A stretch of DNA of 64,000 nucleotides from Urinicoccus massiliensis (lineage in GTDB: Bacteria; Bacillota; Clostridia; Tissierellales; Peptoniphilaceae): assembly GCF_900120405.1 (NCBI RefSeq), contig NZ_LT635492.1:79477-143476 (forward strand). The letters are read 5' to 3'. Position 1 is the stretch's first letter; every line of letters starts with the position of its first letter. Positions 25,239 to 33,604 of this stretch are shown piece by piece. The notes under the pieces are model-generated. The model worked only from the letters and a program-made list of their open reading frames with translations. It made no database searches and was not told where the DNA came from. A program made the translations under genes and the position numbers.

Positions 25239-25338
25239 AGTAGGTCTTATGCAATCAATTGCCCAAATTTTTAATTTGGCAGCAATTGTCTGCGAACCTT
25301 CCTCAATTCAGCCTTCGCTTTGCTCGGCTTCATTGGGA
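25239..25338. repeat. 100-bp intergenic direct repeat, copy 2
   Basis: Second copy of the repeat at 24918-25017. Between the copies lie weaker ~35-base units with the same CTTCGCTTCGCT...TTGGG signature and a GTTAGGTC / GACCTAAC inverted pair, so the whole 24,900-25,340 stretch is a patch of nested repeats with no gene. Confidence 0.85.
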
Positions 25339-25409
25339 TAGGTCATAATAGACATGGGGGGAAATATCTTGTAAAATAAGAAGTCGACGATTTATTGAAA
25401 GGGGACAGT

Positions 25410-26132
25410 ATGGAATGTTTTAAAAGTGCCAAGCCCTGGCAGTGTTTAAATGGGGCGCAACTAAAGTACTTGGCTTTTGCTTCAATGTTTATTGATCATA
25501 TGAATAATTCGGTGGTTACTCCTTATTTAAGTGGAGGGGGACCTCTTCTTCATCTCAGCAATTTTTTTAGTATTTTGGGGCGGATTGCCTTTCCTATTTT
25601 TTTCTTCTTCCTAGTAGAAGGGTTTTTCCAAACGCATTCTCGCAAGGCCTATATGGGAAATCTTTTACTTTTTGGGATTCTTTCAGAGGTACCCTTTGAC
25701 CTTTTTACTTCCAAGGTCTTTTTTGACCCCTATTGGAACAATATTTTCTTTTCTTTGGCCCTGGGTCTGGCTACGATTTGGCTGGTGGATTGGCTCAAGG
25801 GGAAATTGGAGGGTCGGCCCAAGGTGTTTTGGTATCTTGCTTCTTTACCAATTCTTTTGGGGATGGGGGCCCTGTCTATGTATTTGAGTCTGGACTATGA
25901 CTACCATGCAATCTTGCTGGCCTATCTTTTTTATCTCTTCCGCAAGAGGCCCTTGTGGGGGTCGGTCCTGGGTTACTTGTCTATTTTAAAGGAGCTTTGG
26001 TCTTTCCTGGGCTTTGGACTGGTCTTAACCTACAACGGCCAGAGGGGAAAGCAGTACAAGTGGCTTAATTATGCTTTCTATCCGGCTCATCTCTTATTTT
26101 TTGCCCTCTTGCGTTTTGCCTTGGGGGTCTGA
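25410..26132 (+). CDS. TraX-family membrane protein
   Basis: 240 residues from the ATG at 25410 behind AAAGGGGA. About seven membrane segments are present. The start SAKPWQCLNGAQLKYLAFAS followed by MFIDHMNN is the TraX signature (TraX acetylates F-pilin in plasmids; chromosomal homologues in Firmicutes are membrane acyltransferase-like proteins of unknown substrate). It lies just after the repeat patch and 68 bases before the DegV gene. Confidence 0.85.
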   Translation: MECFKSAKPWQCLNGAQLKYLAFASMFIDHMNNSVVTPYLSGGGPLLHLSNFFSILGRIAFPIFFFFLVEGFFQTHSRKAYMGNLLLFGILSEVPFDLFTSKVFFDPYWNNIFFSLALGLATIWLVDWLKGKLEGRPKVFWYLASLPILLGMGALSMYLSLDYDYHAILLAYLFYLFRKRPLWGSVLGYLSILKELWSFLGFGLVLTYNGQRGKQYKWLNYAFYPAHLLFFALLRFALGV

Positions 26133-26200
26133 TTCGGAAGGGGTTTCATACCTGGTCTTGCTATAGTATAATAAAGAAAAAATAAAAAAGGGGATATAGA

Positions 26201-27067
26201 ATGAATTCTTATTGCATCGTCAGCGACTCCTGTCTTGATTTTTCCCCAGAGGAAATGAAGGCAAAAGGGGTCGAACTGGTGCCTATAAATACTGTAATGG
26301 ATGAAGTGGAATATGGACTGAACCGGGAAAAAATTTCTTTGGAGGATTTTTTTCAAAAGATTAAGGAGGGGGCAAGGCCTACAACGGTGGCAGCCAATCC
26401 TGCGGATTACCAGGACTTTTTCGAAAAGTTTTTAAAAGAAGGGAAGGATCTTTTGTATATTGCCTTTTCTTCAGGGCTGTCTTCTTCCTATGCCAATGCC
26501 AGATTGGCCATTGAGGATTTAAAGGGGACTTATCCAGACCGGAAGATTGGCCTTGTGGATACCCGGTCGGCTTCAGTGATTGAAAGTTTGGTTTTGGCTA
26601 TGGCCCTAAGAGAGCAGGCTGCCGGCAAGACCATGGACCAAGTGGTTGACTATCTGGAGGAGAAGATTCCCTATACCAAGGTGGAATTTATCATAGACGA
26701 CCTCTTTCACCTGGAAAGGGGAGGACGGATTTCCAAGACCAAGGCAATTTTTGGAACGGCCTTGAAGGTGGTCCCCATCCTATCCATGGACCTGGAGGGG
26801 AAGCTTTACTTGTCAGAAAGTGTACGGGGGCGGAAAAAGGCCCTTGGGACTATTTTGTCTCACTTAAAAGAAAATATAGATCCCGACTTGTATGATGAGG
26901 TTTATGTTTCTTATTCTTCATCCGGAAAAGAAGCAGCGTCTTTAAAAGAGGCCATCGAGGCTCTTGGCTTTAAGGTCCACCTCTATGAGATGAGTTTGAC
27001 CATTGCCGCCCATACCGGGCCGGGCTGTCTTGTCTTGGCCTATGGGTCGAAAAAGAAGAGGGATTAG
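26201..27067 (+). CDS. DegV-family fatty-acid-binding protein
   Basis: 288 residues. DegV (FakB-like) layout: N-terminal IVSDSCLDFSPEEM, then PTTVAANPADYQDFFEK, SSGLSSSYANARLA, VDTRSASVIE and FHLERGGRISKTKA motifs lining the fatty-acid pocket, and a C-terminal HTGPGCLVLAY. The family presents fatty acids to the FakA kinase for phospholipid synthesis. Which fatty acid this one binds cannot be read. It has a TATAAT box just upstream and ends at a terminator. Confidence 0.93.
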   Translation: MNSYCIVSDSCLDFSPEEMKAKGVELVPINTVMDEVEYGLNREKISLEDFFQKIKEGARPTTVAANPADYQDFFEKFLKEGKDLLYIAFSSGLSSSYANARLAIEDLKGTYPDRKIGLVDTRSASVIESLVLAMALREQAAGKTMDQVVDYLEEKIPYTKVEFIIDDLFHLERGGRISKTKAIFGTALKVVPILSMDLEGKLYLSESVRGRKKALGTILSHLKENIDPDLYDEVYVSYSSSGKEAASLKEAIEALGFKVHLYEMSLTIAAHTGPGCLVLAYGSKKKRD

Positions 27068-27072
27068 TATAA

Positions 27073-27108
27073 AAAAACATCGACAGGAGAAAACTTGTCG
27101 ATGTTTTT
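27073..27108. terminator. Bidirectional terminator between convergent genes
   Basis: AAAACATCGACA and TGTCGATGTTTT form a 12-bp perfect stem with A and T runs on opposite sides; it serves both the DegV gene and the minus-strand exporter gene. Confidence 0.88.
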
Positions 27109-27112
27109 GCTT

Positions 27113-28099
27113 TTATAGGATTCCTATAAGGGATTGACCCCCCAGACTCGTAAGGGTAATGAAGATCCAACAGACCATGCCAACTAAGATGGCCTTGCCT
27201 CCAGTTTTAACAAGGTGAACCAGGTTGGTTTTAAGGCCAATGGCAGCCATGGCCATGGTGATAAAGAATTTTGACAGGGTTTTGAGTTGGAGGATTAGGG
27301 CTTCAGGTAGGGGGATAAAGGTCCGGATAATGGAAGCCAGGATAAATAAGAGGATGAAGGAAGGGACCAGGGAGGAAATTTTCAAATCCTTTTTCCCGGA
27401 CTGTCTTCCCTCGTAAAAGGACAGGACCAAGCTAATGGGGATAATAGCCAGGGTTCTTGTTAGTTTCACAACGGTAGCTATGGTTAGGGTATTGGATTGG
27501 TGGATGGCATCCCAAGAGGACGCGGCTGCAGTAACAGATGAGGTGTCATTGATGGCAGTTCCGGCGAAGAGACCAAAACCTTGGTTGGATAGGCCAATCC
27601 ATTGCCCCAGGCTAGGAAAAAGGATGGCAGCTAAGACATTAAAGAGGAAGATTACGGAAATAGACTTGGCCACTTCTTCATCATTGGCATCGATAATGGG
27701 GGCTGTAGCGGCAATGGCAGATCCTCCACAGATGGAGGAGCCGACACCGACTAGGATTCCAATTTTCCGGTCCAAACCCAAGGCCCTGGTTAGGACATAG
27801 GCAGTAATAAGGGAGATGGAAACAGTAGACAAGATGACGGGGAGGGATTCTTGTCCGCTGGCCAGGATGGTCTTGAGGTTCATGGAAAAGCCCAAGAGGA
27901 TGACAGCGTATTGTAAGATTTTTTTACTGGTAAAGGCGATGCCGTCACTGGCCCAGGTTAACTTACTTACGGGTTTATTTAAGACCATGCCCAAAATAAC
28001 GGCAAAGACAGCGCCACCGACAATGGGCAGGCGGCTACCCAAAAAACTTGCCACTAGGGCAAGAAAAAAGCAAAGGATGATTCCTTTTAATTGTTTCAT
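27113..28099 (-). CDS. YeiH/UPF0324-family putative sulfate exporter
   Basis: 328 residues with about ten membrane segments. The conserved GVGSSICGGSAIAATAPII and GLFAGTAINDTSSVTAAA blocks are typical of the UPF0324 (PSE) family, proposed to export sulfate or related anions. The start follows AGGAGG. A good promoter lies upstream on the minus strand, and the gene points away from ahpC. Confidence 0.9.
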   Translation of the reverse strand: MKQLKGIILCFFLALVASFLGSRLPIVGGAVFAVILGMVLNKPVSKLTWASDGIAFTSKKILQYAVILLGFSMNLKTILASGQESLPVILSTVSISLITAYVLTRALGLDRKIGILVGVGSSICGGSAIAATAPIIDANDEEVAKSISVIFLFNVLAAILFPSLGQWIGLSNQGFGLFAGTAINDTSSVTAAASSWDAIHQSNTLTIATVVKLTRTLAIIPISLVLSFYEGRQSGKKDLKISSLVPSFILLFILASIIRTFIPLPEALILQLKTLSKFFITMAMAAIGLKTNLVHLVKTGGKAILVGMVCWIFITLTSLGGQSLIGIL

Positions 28100-28136
28100 A
28101 TAACCTCCTAATGTATAAAAAAATAAAGCGACTTTT

Positions 28137-28165
28137 ATTATAACGCAAACTTGAATTCCTGTTAA
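28137..28165 (-). promoter_or_regulatory. Promoter of the UPF0324 exporter gene
   Basis: On the minus strand TTAACA and TATAAT are separated by exactly 17 bases, about 40 bases before the start codon. Confidence 0.75.
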
Positions 28166-28253
28166 AAGTTTTTTTAAAAAATTTTTGCCAGGAATATTTT
28201 ATACATATTTTGAAAAAAAGTTTTAAAGAGAATTTTAGGGGTAGATATATAAA

Positions 28254-28268
28254 TGATATTAAATATCA
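28254..28268 (+). promoter_or_regulatory. Fur/PerR-type box upstream of ahpC
   Basis: TGATATTAAATATCA is a 7-1-7 palindrome with the geometry of Fur/PerR-family operators (compare TGATAATnATTATCA). It lies 28 bases before the ahpC start. Control of ahpCF by a peroxide-sensing PerR is common in Firmicutes, so PerR is the likeliest regulator (inference). Confidence 0.7.
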
Positions 28269-28296
28269 ACGAAACATTATTTATTAGGAGGTTACT

Positions 28297-28866
28297 ATGT
28301 CACAAATCGGAAAGAAAATCCCTGAGTTTAAAACTCAAGGGTATAACCCAAAAAATGAAGCTTTTGTAGAAGTATCCAACAAGGATTTTGAAGGTAAGTG
28401 GACTGTTTTAATGTTTTATCCTGCAGACTTTACCTTTGTTTGTCCAACTGAATTGGAAGATATGCAAGAACAATATGGTCGCTTGCAAGAACTTGGTGTA
28501 GAAGTTTACTCCATGTCTTGTGATACGCACTTTGTTCATAAGGCTTGGCATGACCATTCTGATGCTATTGGTAAACTTGAATTTACCATGTTGGCAGATC
28601 CCCACAAGTCTATTGCCAGAGACTTTGACGTTCTAGATGAAGAAGCAGGCTTGGCCCAAAGGGCAACTTTTGTCATTGACCCAGATGGAGTAATCCAAAC
28701 CGTGGAAATTAATGCCGACGGAATTGGCCGGGATGCAAGTCAAGTTTACGACAAGGTTCGAGCTGCGCAATTTGTTCGTAAAAACCCAGCTCAAGTTTGT
28801 CCAGCTAAGTGGAAGGAATCTGGAGAAACACTCACTCCAGGTCTAGACCTTGTTGGTAAAATCTGA
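28297..28866 (+). CDS. ahpC: Alkyl hydroperoxide reductase subunit C (peroxiredoxin)
   Basis: 189 residues, a typical 2-Cys peroxiredoxin: peroxidatic Cys49 in [20 protein letters not shown] in the middle, and resolving Cys168 in AQVCPAKW. It reduces peroxides in the cytoplasm and is re-reduced by AhpF, whose ATG overlaps the TGA stop here. It has AGGAGG before the start. Confidence 0.97.
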   Translation: MSQIGKKIPEFKTQGYNPKNEAFVEVSNKDFEGKWTVLMFYPADFTFVCPTELEDMQEQYGRLQELGVEVYSMSCDTHFVHKAWHDHSDAIGKLEFTMLADPHKSIARDFDVLDEEAGLAQRATFVIDPDGVIQTVEINADGIGRDASQVYDKVRAAQFVRKNPAQVCPAKWKESGETLTPGLDLVGKI

Positions 28867-30383
28867 TGTTAGATAAAGCATTATTGGCCCAGGTTAAGGG
28901 ATATTTAGAACTTCTCGAAAGGGAAGTTCTAATTTCTCTTCACATGGACGGGTCTGAAAAGTCCCGGGAGATGAAGGCCTTTATTGAAGACTTGCTTGGC
29001 CTTTCGGACCGACTGAAGTTGGAAGAAGGAAGCCAGGGGCCAAGTCCCAGCTTTACCTTATCATCCGGAGACTGTGGAGGAATTACCTTTGCTGGCATTC
29101 CCCTGGGGCATGAATTTGAATCCTTTATCTTGGCCCTCTTGCAAGTGGGAGGAAGACCACCCAAGATTGACCCGGCAGACCGGGAAAGGATCTTATCCAT
29201 TGACCGGGACCTTGCCTTCGAAACTATTGTGAGCTTAAGTTGCCACAATTGCCCGGAAGTAGTTCAAGCCTTAAATACTATGGCGGTTTTAAATCCTCGC
29301 ATCAGCCACACCATGGTGGACGGGGCCTTGTTCCAAGACTATGTAGAAGGTCTTGGGATTTTGGCTGTTCCAGCTGTGCGCTTGAATGGGGAAGAATTTA
29401 GCCACGGAAAAATCAGCCTGGGACAAATTCTGGACCAAGTCTTAGGGGCCAAGTTGGACCTGGACTTAGAGGGTAAAGAATGCTATGACCTCTTGGTGGT
29501 TGGCGGGGGACCTGCTGGAGCGACAGCAGCTATTTATGCTGCCCGTAAGGGAATCCGGACGGGGCTTGTGGCCAAGGACTTTGGGGGTCAGGTTAAGGAA
29601 ACTCTGGGAATTGAAAATATTACCGGCCTTGCCTACACAGAAGGCCCCAAGTTTATGGAAGAGGTGAAAAACCACCTACTCAAGTATCCTGTGGACTTAA
29701 TTGACCAGGTAGAGGTAGAGGGGATTGAAGAGGGGAAACCCTTAAAGGTTTTAACCAACCGTGGAAATCTCTCAGCCAAGACAGTGGTAATAGCGACAGG
29801 AGCCAAGTGGCGCCTTTTAGGTATTCCTGGTGAGTTGGAATTTAGGAACAAGGGGGTTGCCTATTGCACCCATTGCGACGGTCCCCTCTTTAAGGATAAA
29901 AAAGTCACCGTAATTGGTGGAGGAAATTCAGGTGTTGAAGCGGCCATTGACCTGGCCGGATTGGCTCGGGAAGTTTTGGTTATTGAGTTTGCAGACCAAC
30001 TCAAGGCAGATGCGGTCTTGCAAGAAAAGTTGGCGGAATGCAAGAATGTTCGCCTGGTAACCAATGCGGAAACCAAGGCTCTTTTAGGAGAAAAAGTCTT
30101 GGAAAAAATCCGCTACACCAACCGTTTAACCGGGGAAGAAGTGGAAGAAGCAACAGATGGATGCTTCATCCAAGTGGGCTTGGTACCGCAAACAGACTGG
30201 ATTGACAATATCAAGAAAAACAACCGGGGCGAAATTATTGTAGACCCGGTAGGGGCAAGTAGCCTGGAAGGGGTTTATGCAGCTGGAGATTGCACGGATG
30301 CAAGCTTTAAGCAGATTGTCATTGCCCAAGGATCCGGAGCCACAGCTGCCCTGGGTGCCTATAATTATTTGCTCAGAAAATAA
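28866..30383 (+). CDS. ahpF: Alkyl hydroperoxide reductase subunit F
   Basis: 505 residues. The N-terminal tandem thioredoxin-fold region has redox CHNC (126-129), and the C-terminal thioredoxin-reductase part has FAD-binding GGGPAGA (213-219), active-site YCTHCDG (about 333-339), an NAD(P)H motif GGGNSGVEAA and a final GDCTD. It transfers electrons from NADH to AhpC. Translationally coupled to ahpC and followed by a terminator. Length matches the family. Confidence 0.95.
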   Translation: MLDKALLAQVKGYLELLEREVLISLHMDGSEKSREMKAFIEDLLGLSDRLKLEEGSQGPSPSFTLSSGDCGGITFAGIPLGHEFESFILALLQVGGRPPKIDPADRERILSIDRDLAFETIVSLSCHNCPEVVQALNTMAVLNPRISHTMVDGALFQDYVEGLGILAVPAVRLNGEEFSHGKISLGQILDQVLGAKLDLDLEGKECYDLLVVGGGPAGATAAIYAARKGIRTGLVAKDFGGQVKETLGIENITGLAYTEGPKFMEEVKNHLLKYPVDLIDQVEVEGIEEGKPLKVLTNRGNLSAKTVVIATGAKWRLLGIPGELEFRNKGVAYCTHCDGPLFKDKKVTVIGGGNSGVEAAIDLAGLAREVLVIEFADQLKADAVLQEKLAECKNVRLVTNAETKALLGEKVLEKIRYTNRLTGEEVEEATDGCFIQVGLVPQTDWIDNIKKNNRGEIIVDPVGASSLEGVYAAGDCTDASFKQIVIAQGSGATAALGAYNYLLRK

Positions 30384-30386
30384 GAG

Positions 30387-30420
30387 ATAGCCTTGGTTTA
30401 AGACCAGGGCTATTTTTTTT
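30387..30420 (+). terminator. Terminator of ahpCF
   Basis: ATAGCCTTGGT and ACCAGGGCTAT form the stem, loop TTAAG, followed by eight T. Confidence 0.9.
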
Positions 30421-30492
30421 AGAATAAATCATCTTAAAAAGGGTATTTAAGCAATGATGAAAGCTTAAAAATTAACCAAGGGAAGGAAGAGG

Positions 30493-30978
30493 ATGATGGA
30501 AGAAAAGAAAAGAGTTGCTATTCAAGAATGCTATGGAGACCACTTTCAAAATTGCTGGGGCTGCGGGGTTAAAAACCAAGAGGGGCTCCACTTGCATTCC
30601 TATCCCAGCCAAGATGGGGAAACTTGTATTTGTCAGATTAGGGTACCCAGTCAATACACTGGTGGAGTGCCAAACAAATTGTTTGGGGGAATGATTGCCA
30701 CCATTTTTGATTGCCATGGCACAGCCTCGGCAACCTGGTTCAAACTTAGGAGTCAGGGCCTAGATTTGACAAAGGACAGGGTGGTTAACCGCTATATTAC
30801 AGCCAGGTTGGAAGTGGACTACTTAAAGCCCGTTCCCATGGATGGGGAAATTTTAGTTCGGTCTAGTTTGGAAGAATTGGGGGAAAGAAAGGCCATTATC
30901 CAGATGGAAATGGAAGTGGAAGGTCAAGTCCGGGCCCGGGCTCGGATGGTGGCTGTTGGAGTTAAAGACGATATGTAA
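30493..30978 (+). CDS. PaaI-like hotdog-fold thioesterase
   Basis: 161 residues. The hotdog thioesterase pattern is seen: N-terminal CWGCGVKNQEGLHL, GGMIATIFDCHGTASA in the central helix (Asp as candidate catalytic acid), and the strand ARLEVDYLKPVPMDGEI. It probably hydrolyses an acyl-CoA; the substrate is unknown. AGGAAGAGG precedes the start. Single gene between two terminators. Confidence 0.85.
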   Translation: MMEEKKRVAIQECYGDHFQNCWGCGVKNQEGLHLHSYPSQDGETCICQIRVPSQYTGGVPNKLFGGMIATIFDCHGTASATWFKLRSQGLDLTKDRVVNRYITARLEVDYLKPVPMDGEILVRSSLEELGERKAIIQMEMEVEGQVRARARMVAVGVKDDM

Positions 30979-31013
30979 AAACCTGCCGGAAATTTAGCTT
31001 CCGGCAGGTTTTA
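30977..31013. terminator. Bidirectional terminator
   Basis: AAAACCTGCCGGAA and TTCCGGCAGGTTTT form a perfect 14-bp stem between convergent genes. Confidence 0.92.
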
Positions 31014-31463
31014 TAGGTATTGGATGGCTTCCAGGATAATGCCGTCAGGGTCTCTAAAGTAAAAGGCCCAGGATTTGGAAAAACCGGCATCGGTGGAATC
31101 AAAATATTGGGGTGGAGAAAGAAGGTCAACTCCCAAAGATTTGAGCTTGGCATAAAAGGCATGGATATCTTCTACAGCAAAGCAGAGCTCGGAGATGGAG
31201 GGTTTAAAAAAATCAGCCTTGGACTTGTCCAGGGGAATCTGGTTAAATTGAATGAGTTCGACCAAGGTGCCAGACCCATCTTTGTTGGGAGATAGGTAGG
31301 CCAGCTTGGCGGAAGCCTGGTCTTTTTGAAACAAGGTGTCGGTGGCCTGGCCATCCATAGTCATGCCACCAAGGAGGTGGAGGTCTAAAACATTTTGATA
31401 AAAGTCAATGGACCGGTCTAGGTCTTTTACACTTAGGCCAATATGGGCAATGGATTGAATCAT
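31011..31463 (-). CDS. VOC/glyoxalase-family protein
   Basis: 150 residues with two beta-alpha-beta-beta-beta units. Starts IAHIGLSVKDLDRSIDFYQN, contains a LVELIQF strand, a second LCFAVEDIHAFYAKLKSLGV unit and ends AFYFRDPDGIILEAIQ. His8, Glu79 and Glu146 could bind a metal as in glyoxalase I-type enzymes. Actual substrate unknown. GGAG precedes the start. Confidence 0.88.
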   Translation of the reverse strand: MIQSIAHIGLSVKDLDRSIDFYQNVLDLHLLGGMTMDGQATDTLFQKDQASAKLAYLSPNKDGSGTLVELIQFNQIPLDKSKADFFKPSISELCFAVEDIHAFYAKLKSLGVDLLSPPQYFDSTDAGFSKSWAFYFRDPDGIILEAIQYL

Positions 31464-31490
31464 GGCAGCTCCTTTCTGGGTTTTACCGGG

Positions 31491-32150
31491 TCAAGAAATG
31501 ATAAAATTTTTTCCAATCCGCTGGACCTTATGACCGGATTTTTCTAAAAATCCCTTTAAGAGGGATTCACGCAAAAGGTAGTAGGGAGAGCCTTCTTCAT
31601 CTTGGAGGTCCAAGGAAGGACCTTCCTGGATGTGAAAACTTTCATGGTCATGGTGGTCGTGGTCTCCCTGGCAACTTTTATCCAAACTGTCTTTAGGGTC
31701 AATGGTTAGGGGAGATGCGGCGTATTTTTCATGGCAGTCCAATTGGCTGTTGAGCTGGAGGCGGCCTTGGGAATCTAAGCTAGCCAAAAGGGCCTGGTCA
31801 CAGGGCATGGCATCCAGTAGTAGGGGGTTGATGGCTTGGAAGACCTCTTGAGGTCCATCTAGTTGGTCCGGAGCCAAAGTCTGACCCAGGGCATAGGCCT
31901 TTTGGTAGATGTCTTTGCCATGGAGGATGGCATAGGCCAAGCGGGATTCCACCTGGTCAATTTTTGCGGATAAAAAACCATGGATATTATCCTGGTCCAG
32001 AATATCGGCCAAGTCGTCCAGGGGAACCGGGGCCAAGTTTTTATCTAAAAGAGCCAAGTGGTCTTGGTCTAAAAGACAGGCAGTTAACCGGTCTTGAAAT
32101 TTAATTTTTTCATACATTAAGTAGTGGATAGGTCCTAAAAATTCGCTCAT
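31491..32150 (-). CDS. Conserved-looking unknown protein with His-rich segment
   Basis: 219 residues starting MSEFLGPIHYLMYEKIKFQD. Helical, acidic, no signal or membrane segment. Around residues 160-174 there is CQGDHDHHDHESFH, a likely metal-binding insert. The ending YYLLRESLLKGFLEKSGHKV looks like a folded C-terminal domain. I cannot name the family; the FLGPIH opening feels familiar from other anaerobic Firmicutes but I cannot attach a function. It shares orientation with the VOC gene 27 bases downstream, so the two are probably one transcript. Confidence 0.7.
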   Translation of the reverse strand: MSEFLGPIHYLMYEKIKFQDRLTACLLDQDHLALLDKNLAPVPLDDLADILDQDNIHGFLSAKIDQVESRLAYAILHGKDIYQKAYALGQTLAPDQLDGPQEVFQAINPLLLDAMPCDQALLASLDSQGRLQLNSQLDCHEKYAASPLTIDPKDSLDKSCQGDHDHHDHESFHIQEGPSLDLQDEEGSPYYLLRESLLKGFLEKSGHKVQRIGKNFIIS

Positions 32151-32314
32151 AAACGTCCTTTCTTTAAATGATAGTTGCTATCGGTCTAAGTAAATTGTAT
32201 CCAAATCCTTTTGAAAATTCAAGAGAGTCAGAGAGGAATGAGAAAATTAGAGAAAGGTTGAGGCCTTGGACTATAGTCGTGGTTGAGAACGGATGACTGT
32301 CGAAAGGAGCCAAG

Positions 32315-32356
32315 AAAAAATCGTGCCGGGAAAGTTTCTACCAGCACGATTTTTTC
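32315..32356. terminator. Terminator downstream of the AKR gene
   Basis: AAATCGTGC and GCACGATTT form the core stem, flanked by A and T runs on both sides, so it can act in the minus direction for the oxidoreductase gene. Confidence 0.85.
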
Positions 32357-32360
32357 TCTC

Positions 32361-33485
32361 TTATTCAAAATAGGAATCCACTTTCTTTAAGAAGTCAATA
32401 ATTTCCAAATGTTGGGGACAGATTTTTTCGCAAGCACCGCAGGCAATACAGTCAGAGGGACTGGGGTTATTTTTCCGGGTGGCCTGGTATTTCTTTTTGG
32501 GGTCTAGGCCCAGGTCCAGGTGGTCCCGGTTGTAGAGGGTAAAATAAGATGGGATGGGAATTTTTTTAGGACACTTATTCAGACAGTATTCGCATTCGGT
32601 ACAGCCAATTAAGCTTGCTTCCTTGAGCCAGTTGGCTTCTTGGATTAAAAAATCCTGGTCTTCCTGGGACAAGGGCTGGAAGTTTTTCATGGTGGCCATA
32701 TTGTCCCTTAATTGGTCCAGGTTGGACATGCCGGACAGAACCATAAAGACCCCATCTAAACTGGCTGCAAAGCGGATAGCCCAAGAAGCAGTAGAGGCAT
32801 GAGGATCTTTTTCTTGCAGCTTTTGGGTCATGGACTGGGGAAGATGGGAGAGGGTTCCACCCTTGACCGGTTCCATGACAATGATTTTTTTATCATAGGC
32901 CCGGGCCAATTGATAAATTTTTTGGGACTGGATGCTCTCATGGGTCCAATCCAGGTAGTTGATTTGTAGCTGGACAAAGTCCATGGCCGGGTAGGCCTTG
33001 AGCATCTCTTCTAGGACGTCTACGGTGTCATGGAAGGAAAATCCAATATGTTTGATTAGGCCCTGGTCCTTTTTTTCCTGGATAAATTCATAAGCCTTGT
33101 AGGTCTTGGCCACGTCAAATTTTTTCCGGTCCAGGGAATGGAGGAGGTAGTAGTCAAAATAACCAGCTCCTGTTTTTTCCAATTGACGGTTGAAATAGGA
33201 TTCCAGGTCTTGGCGGAGCTCTTCCGGAGATTTTGTCCCGGGACGAAGCAAGGCAATGGGCATCTTGTCAGCCAAGATATAGGAGTCTCTAGGATGGAGG
33301 TCCACCAGGGCTTTTCCAATGGCCAACTCAGATTGGCCCTTATGGTAGAACCAGGCGGTATCAAAATAATTAAAGCCCTGGTCCAAAAAGGCATCCACCA
33401 TAAGCTCTAGGGTCTTGATGTCAATTTGGTCTGTTTTATCCTCGAGAATGGGTAGCCTCATCAAGCCAAAACCTAATTTTTTCAT
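32361..33485 (-). CDS. Aldo/keto reductase with C-terminal 4Fe-4S ferredoxin domain
   Basis: 374 residues. An AKR barrel (1-275) has the FDTAWFYH start of the catalytic region, a Lys near 75 (LADKMP) and HIGFSFHD in the middle. The C-terminal extension carries CTECEYCLNKCPK and CIACGACEKICPQ, two ferredoxin clusters. This fused type is common in anaerobes; electron donor and substrate are not known. The start follows AAGGAGG. Confidence 0.92.
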   Translation of the reverse strand: MKKLGFGLMRLPILEDKTDQIDIKTLELMVDAFLDQGFNYFDTAWFYHKGQSELAIGKALVDLHPRDSYILADKMPIALLRPGTKSPEELRQDLESYFNRQLEKTGAGYFDYYLLHSLDRKKFDVAKTYKAYEFIQEKKDQGLIKHIGFSFHDTVDVLEEMLKAYPAMDFVQLQINYLDWTHESIQSQKIYQLARAYDKKIIVMEPVKGGTLSHLPQSMTQKLQEKDPHASTASWAIRFAASLDGVFMVLSGMSNLDQLRDNMATMKNFQPLSQEDQDFLIQEANWLKEASLIGCTECEYCLNKCPKKIPIPSYFTLYNRDHLDLGLDPKKKYQATRKNNPSPSDCIACGACEKICPQHLEIIDFLKKVDSYFE

Positions 33486-33546
33486 AAAATCCTCCTTATT
33501 TCATCTGGTATCTTCTACTATTATACCATGATATTTTATAAAGGTC

Positions 33547-33572
33547 TCACGAGAAAGATCTTGTGATATAAT
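33547..33572 (+). promoter_or_regulatory. Promoter with overlapping inverted repeat, ArAE-xpt operon
   Basis: TCACGAGA-N4-TCTTGTGA (one mismatch) abuts an extended -10 box TGATATAAT. A repressor bound there would block the promoter of the two genes that follow. The regulator is unknown. Confidence 0.6.
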
Positions 33573-33604
33573 AATTAAAAAGAAAAGGGAGATTAGGGGC
33601 GACA

